Below, piece after piece: positions 1-8,424 of a stretch of DNA of 64,000 nt. The first letter of the stretch is position 1, and the number at the start of each line of letters is the position of its first letter. The notes below the pieces were generated by a model, which worked only from the letters and a program-made list of their open reading frames with translations, was not told the origin of the DNA and ran no database searches. The DNA comes from Desulfobacteraceae bacterium (GTDB taxonomy: Bacteria > Desulfobacterota > Desulfobacteria > Desulfobacterales > Desulfobacteraceae). The position numbers and the translations under genes were made by a program. The stretch is taken from the NCBI GenBank assembly GCA_016744295.1, contig JADGEQ010000002.1:62001-126000 (forward strand), written 5' to 3'.

Positions 1-1196
1 TGCAAAAAAATGAAAAAAGAAGTTTTCTTATACTGCCCATTCCTTTTGATAATAATACATGGTGTTTATATGTAGAAAATAATCTCAGCCTCAACCAATA
101 TTGTAACCAAAATAAGACTTGTCTTAAAAAAACGGCCAGGATTATAGCTTCTGAACTACGCAATATTATTAATTCATTCAAAAGAGTACGGGTAGAAATT
201 TTCCATAGACCAGACAAGTCTGAAGTGTTTTTTGGAAATGACATTAAACCGTTGCTGGAGCAGATAAAACAGGCAGCAAGCAGCGATGCGCCTGTTCTGC
301 TCTTGGGTGAAACAGGGGTCGGTAAAGAGGTTATTGCAGAATATGTACATTCTAAAAGCGGTAAAAGTGGCTCTTTTGTTCCGGTTCACCCGGCTAGTAC
401 CCCCGAAGCCCTTTTTGAGAGTGCTTTTTTCGGACATGAAAAAGGTGCTTTTACCGGAGCCATTGAACAAAAAATAGGTTTTTTTGAATATGCCCATAAT
501 GGTACTTTATTTATCGATGAGGTAGGTGAGATCCCATTGGAACTCCAGGTAAAACTGTTGCGTGTTTTGCAGGAAAAGACCTTTTCTCGAGTGGGCAGTA
601 TAACTTCCCGCCATTCTCATTTCAGGCTTATTGCTGCGACGAATAAAGACTTGCAAAAAGAAGTTCAGGCTGGTCGTTTCCGCCAGGATTTATACTATCG
701 TCTTTGTGTCTTGCCTTTTGTTATCCCCCCCCTGCGAAACCGTCGGGAAGATTTGCTTTATTTGGTAGATGTTTTTTTGCAACAGTTTCGTAAACGATAT
801 TCAAAAAAAATAATTTCCCTTTCGCCGGAAATTAAAAATATACTAACACGGTATACATGGCCGGGAAATGTCCGAGAATTGAGGAATGTGATTGAGCGTG
901 GCGTTATTCTTTCAACAGAAAATAAGCTGCGTATCCCGGAGCTGATTATTTCAGAAGGCCCGGATAAAAATACAAATGCCAATTCCCATGATAATATCGT
1001 ATTTAAAACAGCTTTTGCCCAAACAGATTCGTTGCCCACTCTAAGAGAATTCGAAAAAGAGTATATACAATTTGTGCTTACCAAAACGAAAGGAAAGATT
1101 GCAGGGAGGGGGGGGGGGAGCGAGATTTTAGATATAAAGCCTTCTACTCTCTATGCAAAACTTCGTTCCCTGGGTATCTCTTTAAAAGCATTCTGA
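1..1196 (+). CDS. Sigma-54 dependent transcriptional activator (partial, 5' end outside window)
   Basis: The frame is open from base 3 to the stop at 1196 without a stop codon, so the gene starts left of the window; the GTG at 225 is only an internal codon. From 225 onward the AAA+ domain shows Walker A GETGVGKE, the sigma-54 contact loop GAFTGA, Walker B TLFIDEVGE, the sensor motif AATNKD and the WPGNVREL motif. It ends in a Fis-type helix-turn-helix (STLYAKLRSLGI). The visible upstream part (about 74 residues) looks like the end of a GAF/PAS-type sensory domain, but this is not certain. It faces the aspA operon, which has a sigma-54 promoter, so it is the obvious candidate activator (inference). 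Eleven consecutive G bases at 1108-1118 lie in the codons just before the HTH. Confidence 0.9.
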   Translation, partial: QKNEKRSFLILPIPFDNNTWCLYVENNLSLNQYCNQNKTCLKKTARIIASELRNIINSFKRVRVEIFHRPDKSEVFFGNDIKPLLEQIKQAASSDAPVLLLGETGVGKEVIAEYVHSKSGKSGSFVPVHPASTPEALFESAFFGHEKGAFTGAIEQKIGFFEYAHNGTLFIDEVGEIPLELQVKLLRVLQEKTFSRVGSITSRHSHFRLIAATNKDLQKEVQAGRFRQDLYYRLCVLPFVIPPLRNRREDLLYLVDVFLQQFRKRYSKKIISLSPEIKNILTRYTWPGNVRELRNVIERGVILSTENKLRIPELIISEGPDKNTNANSHDNIVFKTAFAQTDSLPTLREFEKEYIQFVLTKTKGKIAGRGGGSEILDIKPSTLYAKLRSLGISLKAF

Positions 1197-1220
1197 AGTT
1201 GTTTGTTCTTTTAATAAAAA

Positions 1221-1270
1221 ATTTTCAAGCAATATCAAAACATTAAATTGTTTGGGCATTGCTTGAAAAT
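1221..1270 (-). terminator. Rho-independent terminator of the nhaC-iadA-aspA operon
   Basis: Perfect 13-base inverted repeat (1221-1233 with 1258-1270, arm ATTTTCAAGCAAT). Read on the minus strand, the stem is followed by TTTTTATTAAAAG. It lies 54 bases beyond the aspA stop. On the plus strand no T-run follows, so it mainly serves the minus-strand operon. The loop of 24 bases is longer than usual. Confidence 0.6.
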
Positions 1271-1323
1271 AGAAAGGCTACCGGGAGGTATGACTCAAAA
1301 AAACCGGATATTTAAAGTAGATT

Positions 1324-2739
1324 TTACTTGTTGGGCAAAACATGAGGGGAAATCATGTTTTGCGGTTGCATGATCTTATCGAGTAACTCCTCATCAATCA
1401 GTTTTTTCTCCTTTACGATTTCAATGACACTCATGTTTTTTTGCAGGGCCTCCGCTGCTATCTGGGTTGATTGTTCATAGCCTATATACGGGCATAGGGC
1501 CGTGATAATGCCGATGCTGTTTTCTACATAGGCCAGGCATTGCTCTTTGTTGGCGGTAATGCCTGTGATGCATTTATCACCCAAGGTATAGCAGGCTCGT
1601 TCCAAAAGTTGAATACTTTCGAAAAGACTTACAGCAATAATGGGTTCCATGACATTTAGTTCTAGCTGGCCTGCTTCTGCTGCCAAGGAAATCGTTACAT
1701 CGGAACCTATAATTCTGTAGGCGATTTGGTTGACCACTTCCGGAATAACAGGGTTTACCTTACCGGGCATAATGGAAGAACCTGGTAATATTTTTGGTAA
1801 ATTGATCTCGTTGAAGCCGCATCGGGGCCCTGAAGAGAGAAGACGCAAATCATTACATATTTTAGAAAGTTTTATCGCCACACGCTTAATTACGCCTGAA
1901 AGCTGCACATATACACCGGTATCCTGGGTTGCTTCCACAAGGTTGGGTGCAAGGAGGCATTCAACCTGTATGCTTTTTGAGAGTTCCTTGGTGACCAGTT
2001 CAGCAAAACCCTTTGGTGCGTTTAAACCGGTTCCGATAGCAGTCGCCCCCAGGTTTATTTCAAGTAACAGGGCCTGGGCTTCTGTAATACGCTGAATATC
2101 TTCACCGATGGTTGTGCCCCAAGCCGAGAATTCCTGCCCCAGTGTCATGGGTACGGCATCCTGTAATTGAGTACGACCCATTTTTAAGATGCCTGAAAAA
2201 TCCTCACCCTTTTTTTCAAAGTCTTTTTCAAGGGATTCCAGGGCCGTGAGCAGCTTGTTAACCATAAAAAATAAAGCAATTTTGAAAGCTGTCGGGTAGG
2301 CATCATTGGTGGATTGAGACATGTTGACATGGTTGTTGGGATGCACGCCTTCGTAATTTCCCTTTTCATATCCAAGGTATTTGTTGGCGATATTGGCTAT
2401 GACTTCATTGGCATTCATGTTGCACGAGGTGCCGGCACCTCCCTGGATGATATCTATAATAAAAGAGTCATGGTAAAGACCTTCCAGAAGATCATCACAG
2501 GCATAGACAATGGCATTTTTCCGTTCTATTCCGATTAAACCAAGAGAATGGTTGGTTATCACGGTTGCTTTTTTTACATGGGCAAATGCTTTGATCAAAT
2601 CAGGATAGTGGGAAATAGGAATTCCTGAAAAATTGTAAATATTTTTTCCGCGTAGGGTTTGACAACCATAGTAAGCATCCCTGGGGACATTGAGCTTGCC
2701 AATACAATCATGTTCTTCTCTATACATAGTTTTTTCCAT
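1324..2739 (-). CDS. aspA: Aspartate ammonia-lyase (aspartase)
   Basis: Deaminates L-aspartate to fumarate and ammonia in the cytoplasm. The 471-residue length and the start (a CIGKLNVPRDAYYG-like segment) match aspartases of the fumarase/aspartase superfamily. The signature loop [11 protein letters not shown] is present, with QGGAGTSCNMNANEV and the TQLQDAVPMTLGQEF region. Aspartase is preferred over fumarase because of the overall N-terminal pattern and because a separate, clear FumC lies at 43166. The ATG used here abuts the iadA stop; a second ATG four codons later (2727) has GGAA in front of it and may be the real start. It is the last gene of nhaC-iadA-aspA, so its substrate is probably aspartate released by IadA or imported. 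Confidence 0.93.
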   Translation of the reverse strand: MEKTMYREEHDCIGKLNVPRDAYYGCQTLRGKNIYNFSGIPISHYPDLIKAFAHVKKATVITNHSLGLIGIERKNAIVYACDDLLEGLYHDSFIIDIIQGGAGTSCNMNANEVIANIANKYLGYEKGNYEGVHPNNHVNMSQSTNDAYPTAFKIALFFMVNKLLTALESLEKDFEKKGEDFSGILKMGRTQLQDAVPMTLGQEFSAWGTTIGEDIQRITEAQALLLEINLGATAIGTGLNAPKGFAELVTKELSKSIQVECLLAPNLVEATQDTGVYVQLSGVIKRVAIKLSKICNDLRLLSSGPRCGFNEINLPKILPGSSIMPGKVNPVIPEVVNQIAYRIIGSDVTISLAAEAGQLELNVMEPIIAVSLFESIQLLERACYTLGDKCITGITANKEQCLAYVENSIGIITALCPYIGYEQSTQIAAEALQKNMSVIEIVKEKKLIDEELLDKIMQPQNMISPHVLPNK

Positions 2740-3909
2740 TTATTCAAAAGTGCTTTGCACGAGTACGGTTAAGTCTTGCATGCATATTTTTCCCCTAGCG
2801 ATAGTTGTTATGGGTGTCAGTTGTTTATCAAGTATGACAATGTCCCCATGTTTACCAGGGAGGAGGGTCCCCTTTTTTGTGAGGCCATAGGCTTTTGCTG
2901 GATTTTTTGTGACAGTGGTAAGCGCTTTATCCAGGGAAAGGCCTTCATCAAATACTGCATCCCGGATTTCTGTATGGATTGATTCCATGCTGGAAGCCGT
3001 AAGCCCCATCAGTTCTCCATTTTCATTATATTTCAGGGCACTGCCGTTGGCATCCGAACTCATTAAAATATTTTCATGATTTTTGGTGTGTTCAAATGCA
3101 CAATGAATAGCCCTCGAAGGTTTTATGGTTTCAGGACCGAGATTTTCAGTGTTAAGCCCGGAAGAAATATCTAAAAAACCGCCTTGATCAACTATCTTTA
3201 TGGCTTCATCCAGGATCTCTTGGTTTCTGTTGATATGGGTCGGCAGCAAAATTTTACCAAGATGTGGATATTTTACTGCCAAAGCCAAAGGAAGAGACAA
3301 ACTTTCCGAGGAGGAGCCGACATGTAAAATCAATGTGGTGCTTATGTTTCGCATCATGCCGCCAAGCCTTACTTCTGTTGCGATACGAGCCAGTGCTTCC
3401 AAGGAGATAGGGGCAGCTCTGTGATCTGCAATGGCCACTTTTCCACCGCGTACTTTTTCGATGAAAACGATGTCATCGTGAATAGAGTCCGTGAGGGTCG
3501 GCGAAGGCAGGTCATATCCGCCGGAAAAAATAAAGGATGAAATGCCTTCTTCTTCCAGGGAACAGGCTTTTGCATATACAGATGCAAGATTTCTTGTTGT
3601 GTTATCCGTGCCAAGCAGGCCGCCGACAGTGGTGACACCGTTTTTTATGATGGTGGAAACCTGCAGAGGCGGCACTTGTGTTTTAAAACCGGCTTCTCCA
3701 CCCCCTCCCGTTATGTGTACGTGGCCATCTATTATTCCGGGAATGGCAATATTTTCTTGTGCATCAATAATTTTGATTCCGGGTAAGAATCCAGGAACTG
3801 CTAGATCTTTTTCAATGGCTGCAATTATACCATTAATAACCAGAATGTCACCCAGACCAATATGATCAGGAGTATATATATTCGCTTTTTTAATAAGTAA
3901 GCTGCTCAT
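2740..3909 (-). CDS. iadA: Isoaspartyl dipeptidase
   Basis: Metal-dependent amidohydrolase that cleaves beta-aspartyl (isoaspartyl) dipeptides to aspartate plus an amino acid. The metal-binding DGHVHITGGGGE motif is at about residues 61-72 and the SSDANGS segment carries the late Asp of the family. The start is set at 3909 (MSSLLIKKANIY) because AAGGA sits at proper distance. The open frame runs 19 codons further up without a comparable ribosome site, and the chosen 389 residues match E. coli IadA (390). The stop codon directly precedes the aspA ATG, so the two are translationally linked. Context: a pathway isoaspartyl peptide to aspartate to fumarate. Confidence 0.92.
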   Translation of the reverse strand: MSSLLIKKANIYTPDHIGLGDILVINGIIAAIEKDLAVPGFLPGIKIIDAQENIAIPGIIDGHVHITGGGGEAGFKTQVPPLQVSTIIKNGVTTVGGLLGTDNTTRNLASVYAKACSLEEEGISSFIFSGGYDLPSPTLTDSIHDDIVFIEKVRGGKVAIADHRAAPISLEALARIATEVRLGGMMRNISTTLILHVGSSSESLSLPLALAVKYPHLGKILLPTHINRNQEILDEAIKIVDQGGFLDISSGLNTENLGPETIKPSRAIHCAFEHTKNHENILMSSDANGSALKYNENGELMGLTASSMESIHTEIRDAVFDEGLSLDKALTTVTKNPAKAYGLTKKGTLLPGKHGDIVILDKQLTPITTIARGKICMQDLTVLVQSTFE

Positions 3910-4056
3910 TTTTTTCCTTATGACGGGTATATTTTTATGTTCTATAAATGGTTGAAACCGGCACACACAATTTTAATTTATTTATAATGGAATCCATTTA
4001 GCCATACTGGTCAATGGGCCGGCATTACGCCATGTTTTACCTTGGTTGGGACACCC

Positions 4057-4102
4057 TAGGGCTTGATTGCCTCAAGACAAACGAGATTCGGATCAAGCCC
4101 TA
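4057..4102. repeat. Perfect 11-bp inverted repeat between nhaC-like gene and iadA
   Basis: TAGGGCTTGAT at 4057-4067 pairs exactly with ATCAAGCCCTA at 4092-4102. It lies in the 217-base gap between the nhaC-like stop and the iadA start. No T-run follows on the minus strand, so it is not a normal terminator for the operon. It could be an mRNA processing or stabilising stem that sets unequal expression of transporter and enzymes. It is also a weak terminator-like structure on the plus strand (CTTTTTTC follows), where no gene needs one. Confidence 0.5.
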
Positions 4103-4126
4103 AATCTTTTTTCAAGTTCTCTTATC

Positions 4127-5563
4127 TCATGGGGTGCTGCTGGATAGGATCTGTTTTGCTTCGGTGGCCAATTTTACATCCTCTGTATGTCGAGGCATAT
4201 TAATGTTGAAGTAAGCGTATGTCAAAGAGACAAGAGGCGTCAGATATAGCAAAAAGCACCAGGGAGCGAAGGCGCTGTAGGCAACCCCCAACATTTGTGC
4301 CGGGAATAGGGAATTGGAACTCCAGGGGACAAGAGGACCGCCAAGTGTTGCGGCATCCTCTACAACCCGGGAGCAGTTTTCTCTTTTTAAACCAGCCTTG
4401 CGAAATAAGGGTGTCATAAGCGTACCCGTCATAACGTTGGCAAAATAGCAGGAAGCGGTAAGCATGAGTGTGGCATATCCTGTGATGAGGGTGGTGCCCA
4501 CAAGGGTGAAGGGCGTGGTAGCACGTTTTGCCATACCATCGAGGACAACGCCTATGATTCCTGTGGTCCGCAGCATTCCTCCAAGGCCGCACGCTGTAAT
4601 AACCAGTACGATGATTCCAAGCATGCTGGTCATGCCGCCGCGATTGAGCAATTTTGTGAGCATGGGGTCATCAAAGCTTCCCTTGTAACCACCCCACATG
4701 GCATTAAAAGAGGTGTTTAAGTCGGCACCATTTATGGCCACGGCAACAAATATCCCTGCCAGAGCACCGCAGGAAATAGCTAGAACCGGGTTGGTTCGGC
4801 GAAGCAATAAAATAAAGACGACAACCATTGGAAGAGCAGCAATAAAGCTAATATTAAAATGCTCGTTGATACCCACCAGCATTAGGTTCAATTGTTGATT
4901 ATCCACCTGCAGGGAATTGTGTTGAAGGCCCATTACGCCGTAAATAATCAGAGAAATAATCAAAGCAGGAGTCATGGTGAAAAACATATGGCGAACATGG
5001 GTCATGACTGGAACTTGTGTGACCGCAGCAACCATGTTCGTTGTGTCTGAAAGAGGAGACATTTTATCTCCAAAAAAGGCACCACAAATAATGGTAGACG
5101 CTGTAATGCCCGGATCAAAACCAAGGCCATTGCCGATACCCATCAGAGCCAGTCCAACGGTTCCGATTGTTCCCCAGGAGGTGCCTGTGACCAAAGAGGT
5201 TACGCTGCATAAAAGCAGACTGGTTACGAGAAAAAACTGTGGGGTAATAATATTGAGACCTGCATAAATAAGCGTCGGCACCGTACCCGACGCGATCCAG
5301 GCTCCTATAAGGGCACCAACAGCCATGAGGATGATACAAGCACCCATGGCCTTGTTGATCATTTCAAAAACGCCTTTTTCCAGTTCATTATAAGTATGTC
5401 CTAGCATTTTGCCGAAAATTGCAACCAATAGCCATGAGAAAAACATAAGCAATTGCAATTTTAATTTAAAAATAAACATACCTCCTGCAATGAATGTCAC
5501 GACACTAAGCAGTGCCGTAATAGCGAAAACGATACTTGGCGTTTTCTTTTCCGATGTACTCAT
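4127..5563 (-). CDS. NhaC-family Na+/H+ antiporter-like transporter
   Basis: A 478-residue polytopic membrane protein of the NhaC family (ion transporter superfamily). About eleven to twelve hydrophobic segments are visible. Family-typical stretches are GTSWGTIGTVGLALMGIG, FFGDKMSPLSDTTNMVAA and the C-terminal LGGPLVPWSSNS. NhaC proteins exchange Na+ and H+, and several relatives couple this to organic acids. Because it is the first gene of an iadA-aspA operon with its own sigma-54 promoter, it may import aspartate, a dicarboxylate or a dipeptide in exchange for a product (inference). A strong GGGGGAG ribosome site precedes the ATG at 5563. The annotation as a simple sodium/proton antiporter would be the default in databases. 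Confidence 0.85.
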   Translation of the reverse strand: MSTSEKKTPSIVFAITALLSVVTFIAGGMFIFKLKLQLLMFFSWLLVAIFGKMLGHTYNELEKGVFEMINKAMGACIILMAVGALIGAWIASGTVPTLIYAGLNIITPQFFLVTSLLLCSVTSLVTGTSWGTIGTVGLALMGIGNGLGFDPGITASTIICGAFFGDKMSPLSDTTNMVAAVTQVPVMTHVRHMFFTMTPALIISLIIYGVMGLQHNSLQVDNQQLNLMLVGINEHFNISFIAALPMVVVFILLLRRTNPVLAISCGALAGIFVAVAINGADLNTSFNAMWGGYKGSFDDPMLTKLLNRGGMTSMLGIIVLVITACGLGGMLRTTGIIGVVLDGMAKRATTPFTLVGTTLITGYATLMLTASCYFANVMTGTLMTPLFRKAGLKRENCSRVVEDAATLGGPLVPWSSNSLFPAQMLGVAYSAFAPWCFLLYLTPLVSLTYAYFNINMPRHTEDVKLATEAKQILSSSTP

Positions 5564-5630
5564 AATACTCCCCCATAAAGGTTATAAAAAATAATCACAT
5601 AAATTAAAAACACAAACTAATTATGAAATT

Positions 5631-5646
5631 AGCAATAGGCGTGCCA
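5631..5646 (-). promoter_or_regulatory. Sigma-54 (-24/-12) promoter of the nhaC-iadA-aspA operon
   Basis: On the minus strand the sequence reads TGGCACG-CCTA-TTGCT, a perfect match to the -24/-12 consensus with correct spacing between GG and GC. The predicted start of transcription is near 5620, leaving a leader of about 55 bases before the ATG at 5563. Confidence 0.88.
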
Positions 5647-5717
5647 ATGCAAAAAAAGCCAAAAACCAGCAGATTATTCTGAATACAGAGTGATGGGTTG
5701 CAGCATTTCGCTATAAA

Positions 5718-5768
5718 TTTACAAAATTTTGTAAAGCATATTGTCATAAATTTATAAAATTTTGTAAA
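5718..5768. promoter_or_regulatory. Tandem palindromic upstream activator sites
   Basis: TTTACAAAATTTTGTAAA (5718-5735) is a perfect 18-base palindrome. A near copy with one changed base lies at 5751-5768. The centres are 33 bases apart (about three helical turns) and some 90-125 bases upstream of the -12 element, the usual position for enhancer sites of sigma-54 activators. The activator gene at 1-1196 is the best candidate to bind here. Confidence 0.7.
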
Positions 5769-5958
5769 AGCTATCGTATGGGTCAGGCAGTCTGTAAACC
5801 TAGTCTAGGATAGAAATGACTAGAACCAGTTGTGTCATACATCCTCCTTGTGGAATAAAAATGATTTTTTTGTATAACGAGGTAGGGCTAAAAAAGTTTA
5901 ATAGGGCGCCGTAAACTCTTTCCCATAAGATCCAATTCTTCGCTCAAACGGATGATTT

Positions 5959-8094
5959 TCAGTTCTCATCAATCACCTGCCTGATACTCCTTGCCAGGCG
6001 GTTTGTGCTGACTGGTTTTTTGAGATATTTTCTGATGCCGATGGTAAGGGAATTCTCTTCTGAGATGACAGAGCTGTAACCTGTGCAGATGATGATGGGC
6101 ATATCCGGCCTTGTTTTTAAAATTTCCAGGGACAGTTCTACACCCGTCAGGCCGGGCATGGTCTGGTCTGATATGACAAGATCGAATTGATCTGGGGCAG
6201 AGCGAATTTTTTCCAGCGCCCAAGAACTTTCGGTTGTGATGGTGACATTATATCCTAACTTCTCTAAATTTTTTTTGTTGACCTCCACAATAGAAGGTTC
6301 GTCATCCACAATTAGGATACGTTCCGTTCCTGTGGGCAGGGGGGGGATGTCTGGCGTTTCTTTCTTCTTTGTTTCCTCCATTAGTGCTGGAAAATAAACT
6401 TGGAAAATGCTGCCGTTGCCGGGGTTGCTGTCCACCCGGATAAAGCCATGGTAATCCTTTATAATTCCGTGGATGACAGAAAGTCCGAGACCTGTGCCTT
6501 TACCAAGGCCTTTTGTGGTAAAATAAGGATCAAAAATATTGGCAATGGTTTGTGGGGCCATGCCGTGGCCGGTATCCTTTATTTCCAGGACAACAAACAG
6601 TCCCGGAGATTCACCCACCTCCTCTGCGATTTGGTTTTTCTTTAAGGTTTTACGGAAAAGGCAAATACCTAAGGTGCCTTGTTCATTTTCCATGGAATGG
6701 AGCGCATTGGTGCACAAATTGATGACAATTTGATGAATATTGGTAGGGTCTGCCATGATATTCCCGCAGTTTTCATCGATGTTTTCCTGAATATGGATCG
6801 TGGCTGGCAAAGATGCCCTGAGCATTTTCAAGGCTTCCTTGATGATTAAGTGCGGGGAAAGTGATTCCAGGTAGTGATTCGACTTCCGGCTGAAAGTAAG
6901 GATTTGCCGCACCAGATCCGCAGCCCGCTGGCTTGATTTAAGAATCTGGTCGATGTCGATCTGGGCCTTGTTGTCTACTGGAATGTGAACCTTTGCAAGT
7001 TCCGCATACCCCATGATAATCGAAAGAATATTGTTGAAGTCATGGGCGATCCCTCCGGCAAGGGTGCCAACGGATTCCATTTTTTGTGCCTGGAAGAGAT
7101 CCTCTTCCAGCTTTTTCTTGTCTGTAATGTCTTTAGCAACATGGGTAAGATGGGTTAAGGCACCATTTTCATCCAGTACAGGCGCAGCAGACACCAAAAA
7201 TGTTTTTCCAAATTTTTTAAGGAACATTTCCCGGGCTTGGGGTTCCAGTGTATTTGTTGTTTCGGCAAGGGGACACATGTGGCAGGGTTCATCAAGATCA
7301 TCGAAAAGTTTATAACAATGTCTGCCGATAATGTCGTTATCGTCACGCCCAAGTGCATCGCAGCCAGCCTTATTTATTTTTACAATTCGAAAATTCGTAT
7401 CTTGCAGAGAAACAACATCGGTGATGGAATTAAATGTGTTTTCCCATTCATCTTTGCTTTTACGGGCCATAAGTTCTGCGGCCTTACGTTCATTGACTTC
7501 TTTTATCAGGGCTTTGTCCGTTGCCCTTCTTTGCTCCTGGCGTTTTAAAATTAACCCCAGGATCATGGTAAGTATAGGATAAATGAGTAGTATCGGGGGG
7601 GCCACAGCTTTGATAATGGGAATTCGCATTTCTTGGGGCATCAGAAGCATACAGGAAAGCATGACCAGTTGAACAAGTAATCCAAAAGCGTAGAGTTGCT
7701 TCCATCCCAGGGATTTGTCATATTTTTTTTGCCAGTATCGCCATCCTAAACCCGTGCAGGCGGTGGAGACAATTACGACGGTGCCTACTATTCCACCGGC
7801 GCCGCCCTGATGGAGCCTAAATGATCCGGCCATGAGAATAGCGATAATTGTCGGGGTAAACCCGAAGAATAGACCGCAGAGGCTGAGCAACACCCATCTG
7901 GTATCAAAAAACACACCGGGCTGGATGATCCAGGGACTGAGCATAACCGCTATCGCTATCAACCCGACGATTAGCCCGGTTATACCCTCTCTTAAATATT
8001 TTTTAGAAATTGCGTGGACATTGAAAGTGTCATATATGACACAAAGAATCAACATCAATGCAGAATTATTTAACAGGCCGGAAAAACTGTCCAT
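5959..8094 (-). CDS. Membrane hybrid histidine kinase (5TM-LYT / PAS / HisKA / HATPase / REC)
   Basis: The first 190 residues hold membrane segments of the LytS-YhcK type five-helix receptor, with the GITGLIVGL and GGAGGIVGT stretches typical of it. A PAS domain follows (about 217-327), with a short CHMCP cysteine pair. Next are HisKA with GGIAHDFNNIL (His about 351), HATPase with DTGHGM and GTGLGLSV boxes, and a C-terminal receiver with VDDEPS and the acceptor Asp in LVISDQTMPG. The start at 8094 is chosen because GAGGAG precedes it; an ATG eight codons upstream lacks such a site. The final receiver suggests a relay to a separate Hpt protein. No dedicated response regulator is adjacent, so the target is unknown. 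Confidence 0.9.
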   Translation of the reverse strand: MDSFSGLLNNSALMLILCVIYDTFNVHAISKKYLREGITGLIVGLIAIAVMLSPWIIQPGVFFDTRWVLLSLCGLFFGFTPTIIAILMAGSFRLHQGGAGGIVGTVVIVSTACTGLGWRYWQKKYDKSLGWKQLYAFGLLVQLVMLSCMLLMPQEMRIPIIKAVAPPILLIYPILTMILGLILKRQEQRRATDKALIKEVNERKAAELMARKSKDEWENTFNSITDVVSLQDTNFRIVKINKAGCDALGRDDNDIIGRHCYKLFDDLDEPCHMCPLAETTNTLEPQAREMFLKKFGKTFLVSAAPVLDENGALTHLTHVAKDITDKKKLEEDLFQAQKMESVGTLAGGIAHDFNNILSIIMGYAELAKVHIPVDNKAQIDIDQILKSSQRAADLVRQILTFSRKSNHYLESLSPHLIIKEALKMLRASLPATIHIQENIDENCGNIMADPTNIHQIVINLCTNALHSMENEQGTLGICLFRKTLKKNQIAEEVGESPGLFVVLEIKDTGHGMAPQTIANIFDPYFTTKGLGKGTGLGLSVIHGIIKDYHGFIRVDSNPGNGSIFQVYFPALMEETKKKETPDIPPLPTGTERILIVDDEPSIVEVNKKNLEKLGYNVTITTESSWALEKIRSAPDQFDLVISDQTMPGLTGVELSLEILKTRPDMPIIICTGYSSVISEENSLTIGIRKYLKKPVSTNRLARSIRQVIDEN

Positions 8095-8116
8095 TATTCT
8101 CCTCAAAAATTTAAAC

Positions 8117-8145
8117 AAGTATGTGTTGGATATATAAATTAGTCA
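8117..8145 (-). promoter_or_regulatory. Possible sigma-70 promoter of the LytS-type kinase gene
   Basis: On the minus strand TTGACT (8145-8140) is followed after 17 bases by CATACT (8122-8117). The predicted start of transcription is about 16 bases before the ATG at 8094, just ahead of the ribosome site. A CAAGTT-TG-AACTTG palindrome overlaps the -35 element (8143-8156) and might be an operator. Confidence 0.35.
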
Positions 8146-8424
8146 AGTTTGAACTTGTTTTTTTGTGATATCAAATGCCCCATTGCTGGCGGTAAAGCCG
8201 CCTGGAGCCATGAAAACTGGCGGTTTGTCCCTGCATGTATCTTGCTGAGTTTTGTTCGTAAAAAATCCAATTGCTGGCGGGTGGGAAAAATGGTAGCATG
8301 ATACCCCTGTAAAAATGACAGGCTTTGATATTATCCATGTGAAAATGCCAAATAAAAAAACAGACATCCTGATATAAAAGCCATTTTTTCAAGGAAAACA
8401 AAATGATTTAAGGGAGACGGCATC

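Larger units (their letters stand above)
5564..5958. other. Intergenic region holding the sigma-54 control region
   Basis: Besides the promoter (5631-5646) and activator sites (5718-5768), the stretch 5769-5958 holds no credible gene. A strong minus-strand ribosome site (AAGGAGG, complement of 5843-5849) is followed by ATGs opening only 12- and 19-codon frames. This may be the remnant of a lost gene. Confidence 0.5.

Noticed and set aside
174..497. Minus-strand open frame of 107 codons at the left end
   Set aside because: It is the reverse of the sigma-54 activator gene, whose domain motifs prove the plus strand.
5893..5958. Protein-like minus-strand frame just after the LytS-type kinase stop
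   Set aside because: It is in another frame, without a start codon and too short; a C-terminal frameshift cannot be shown.
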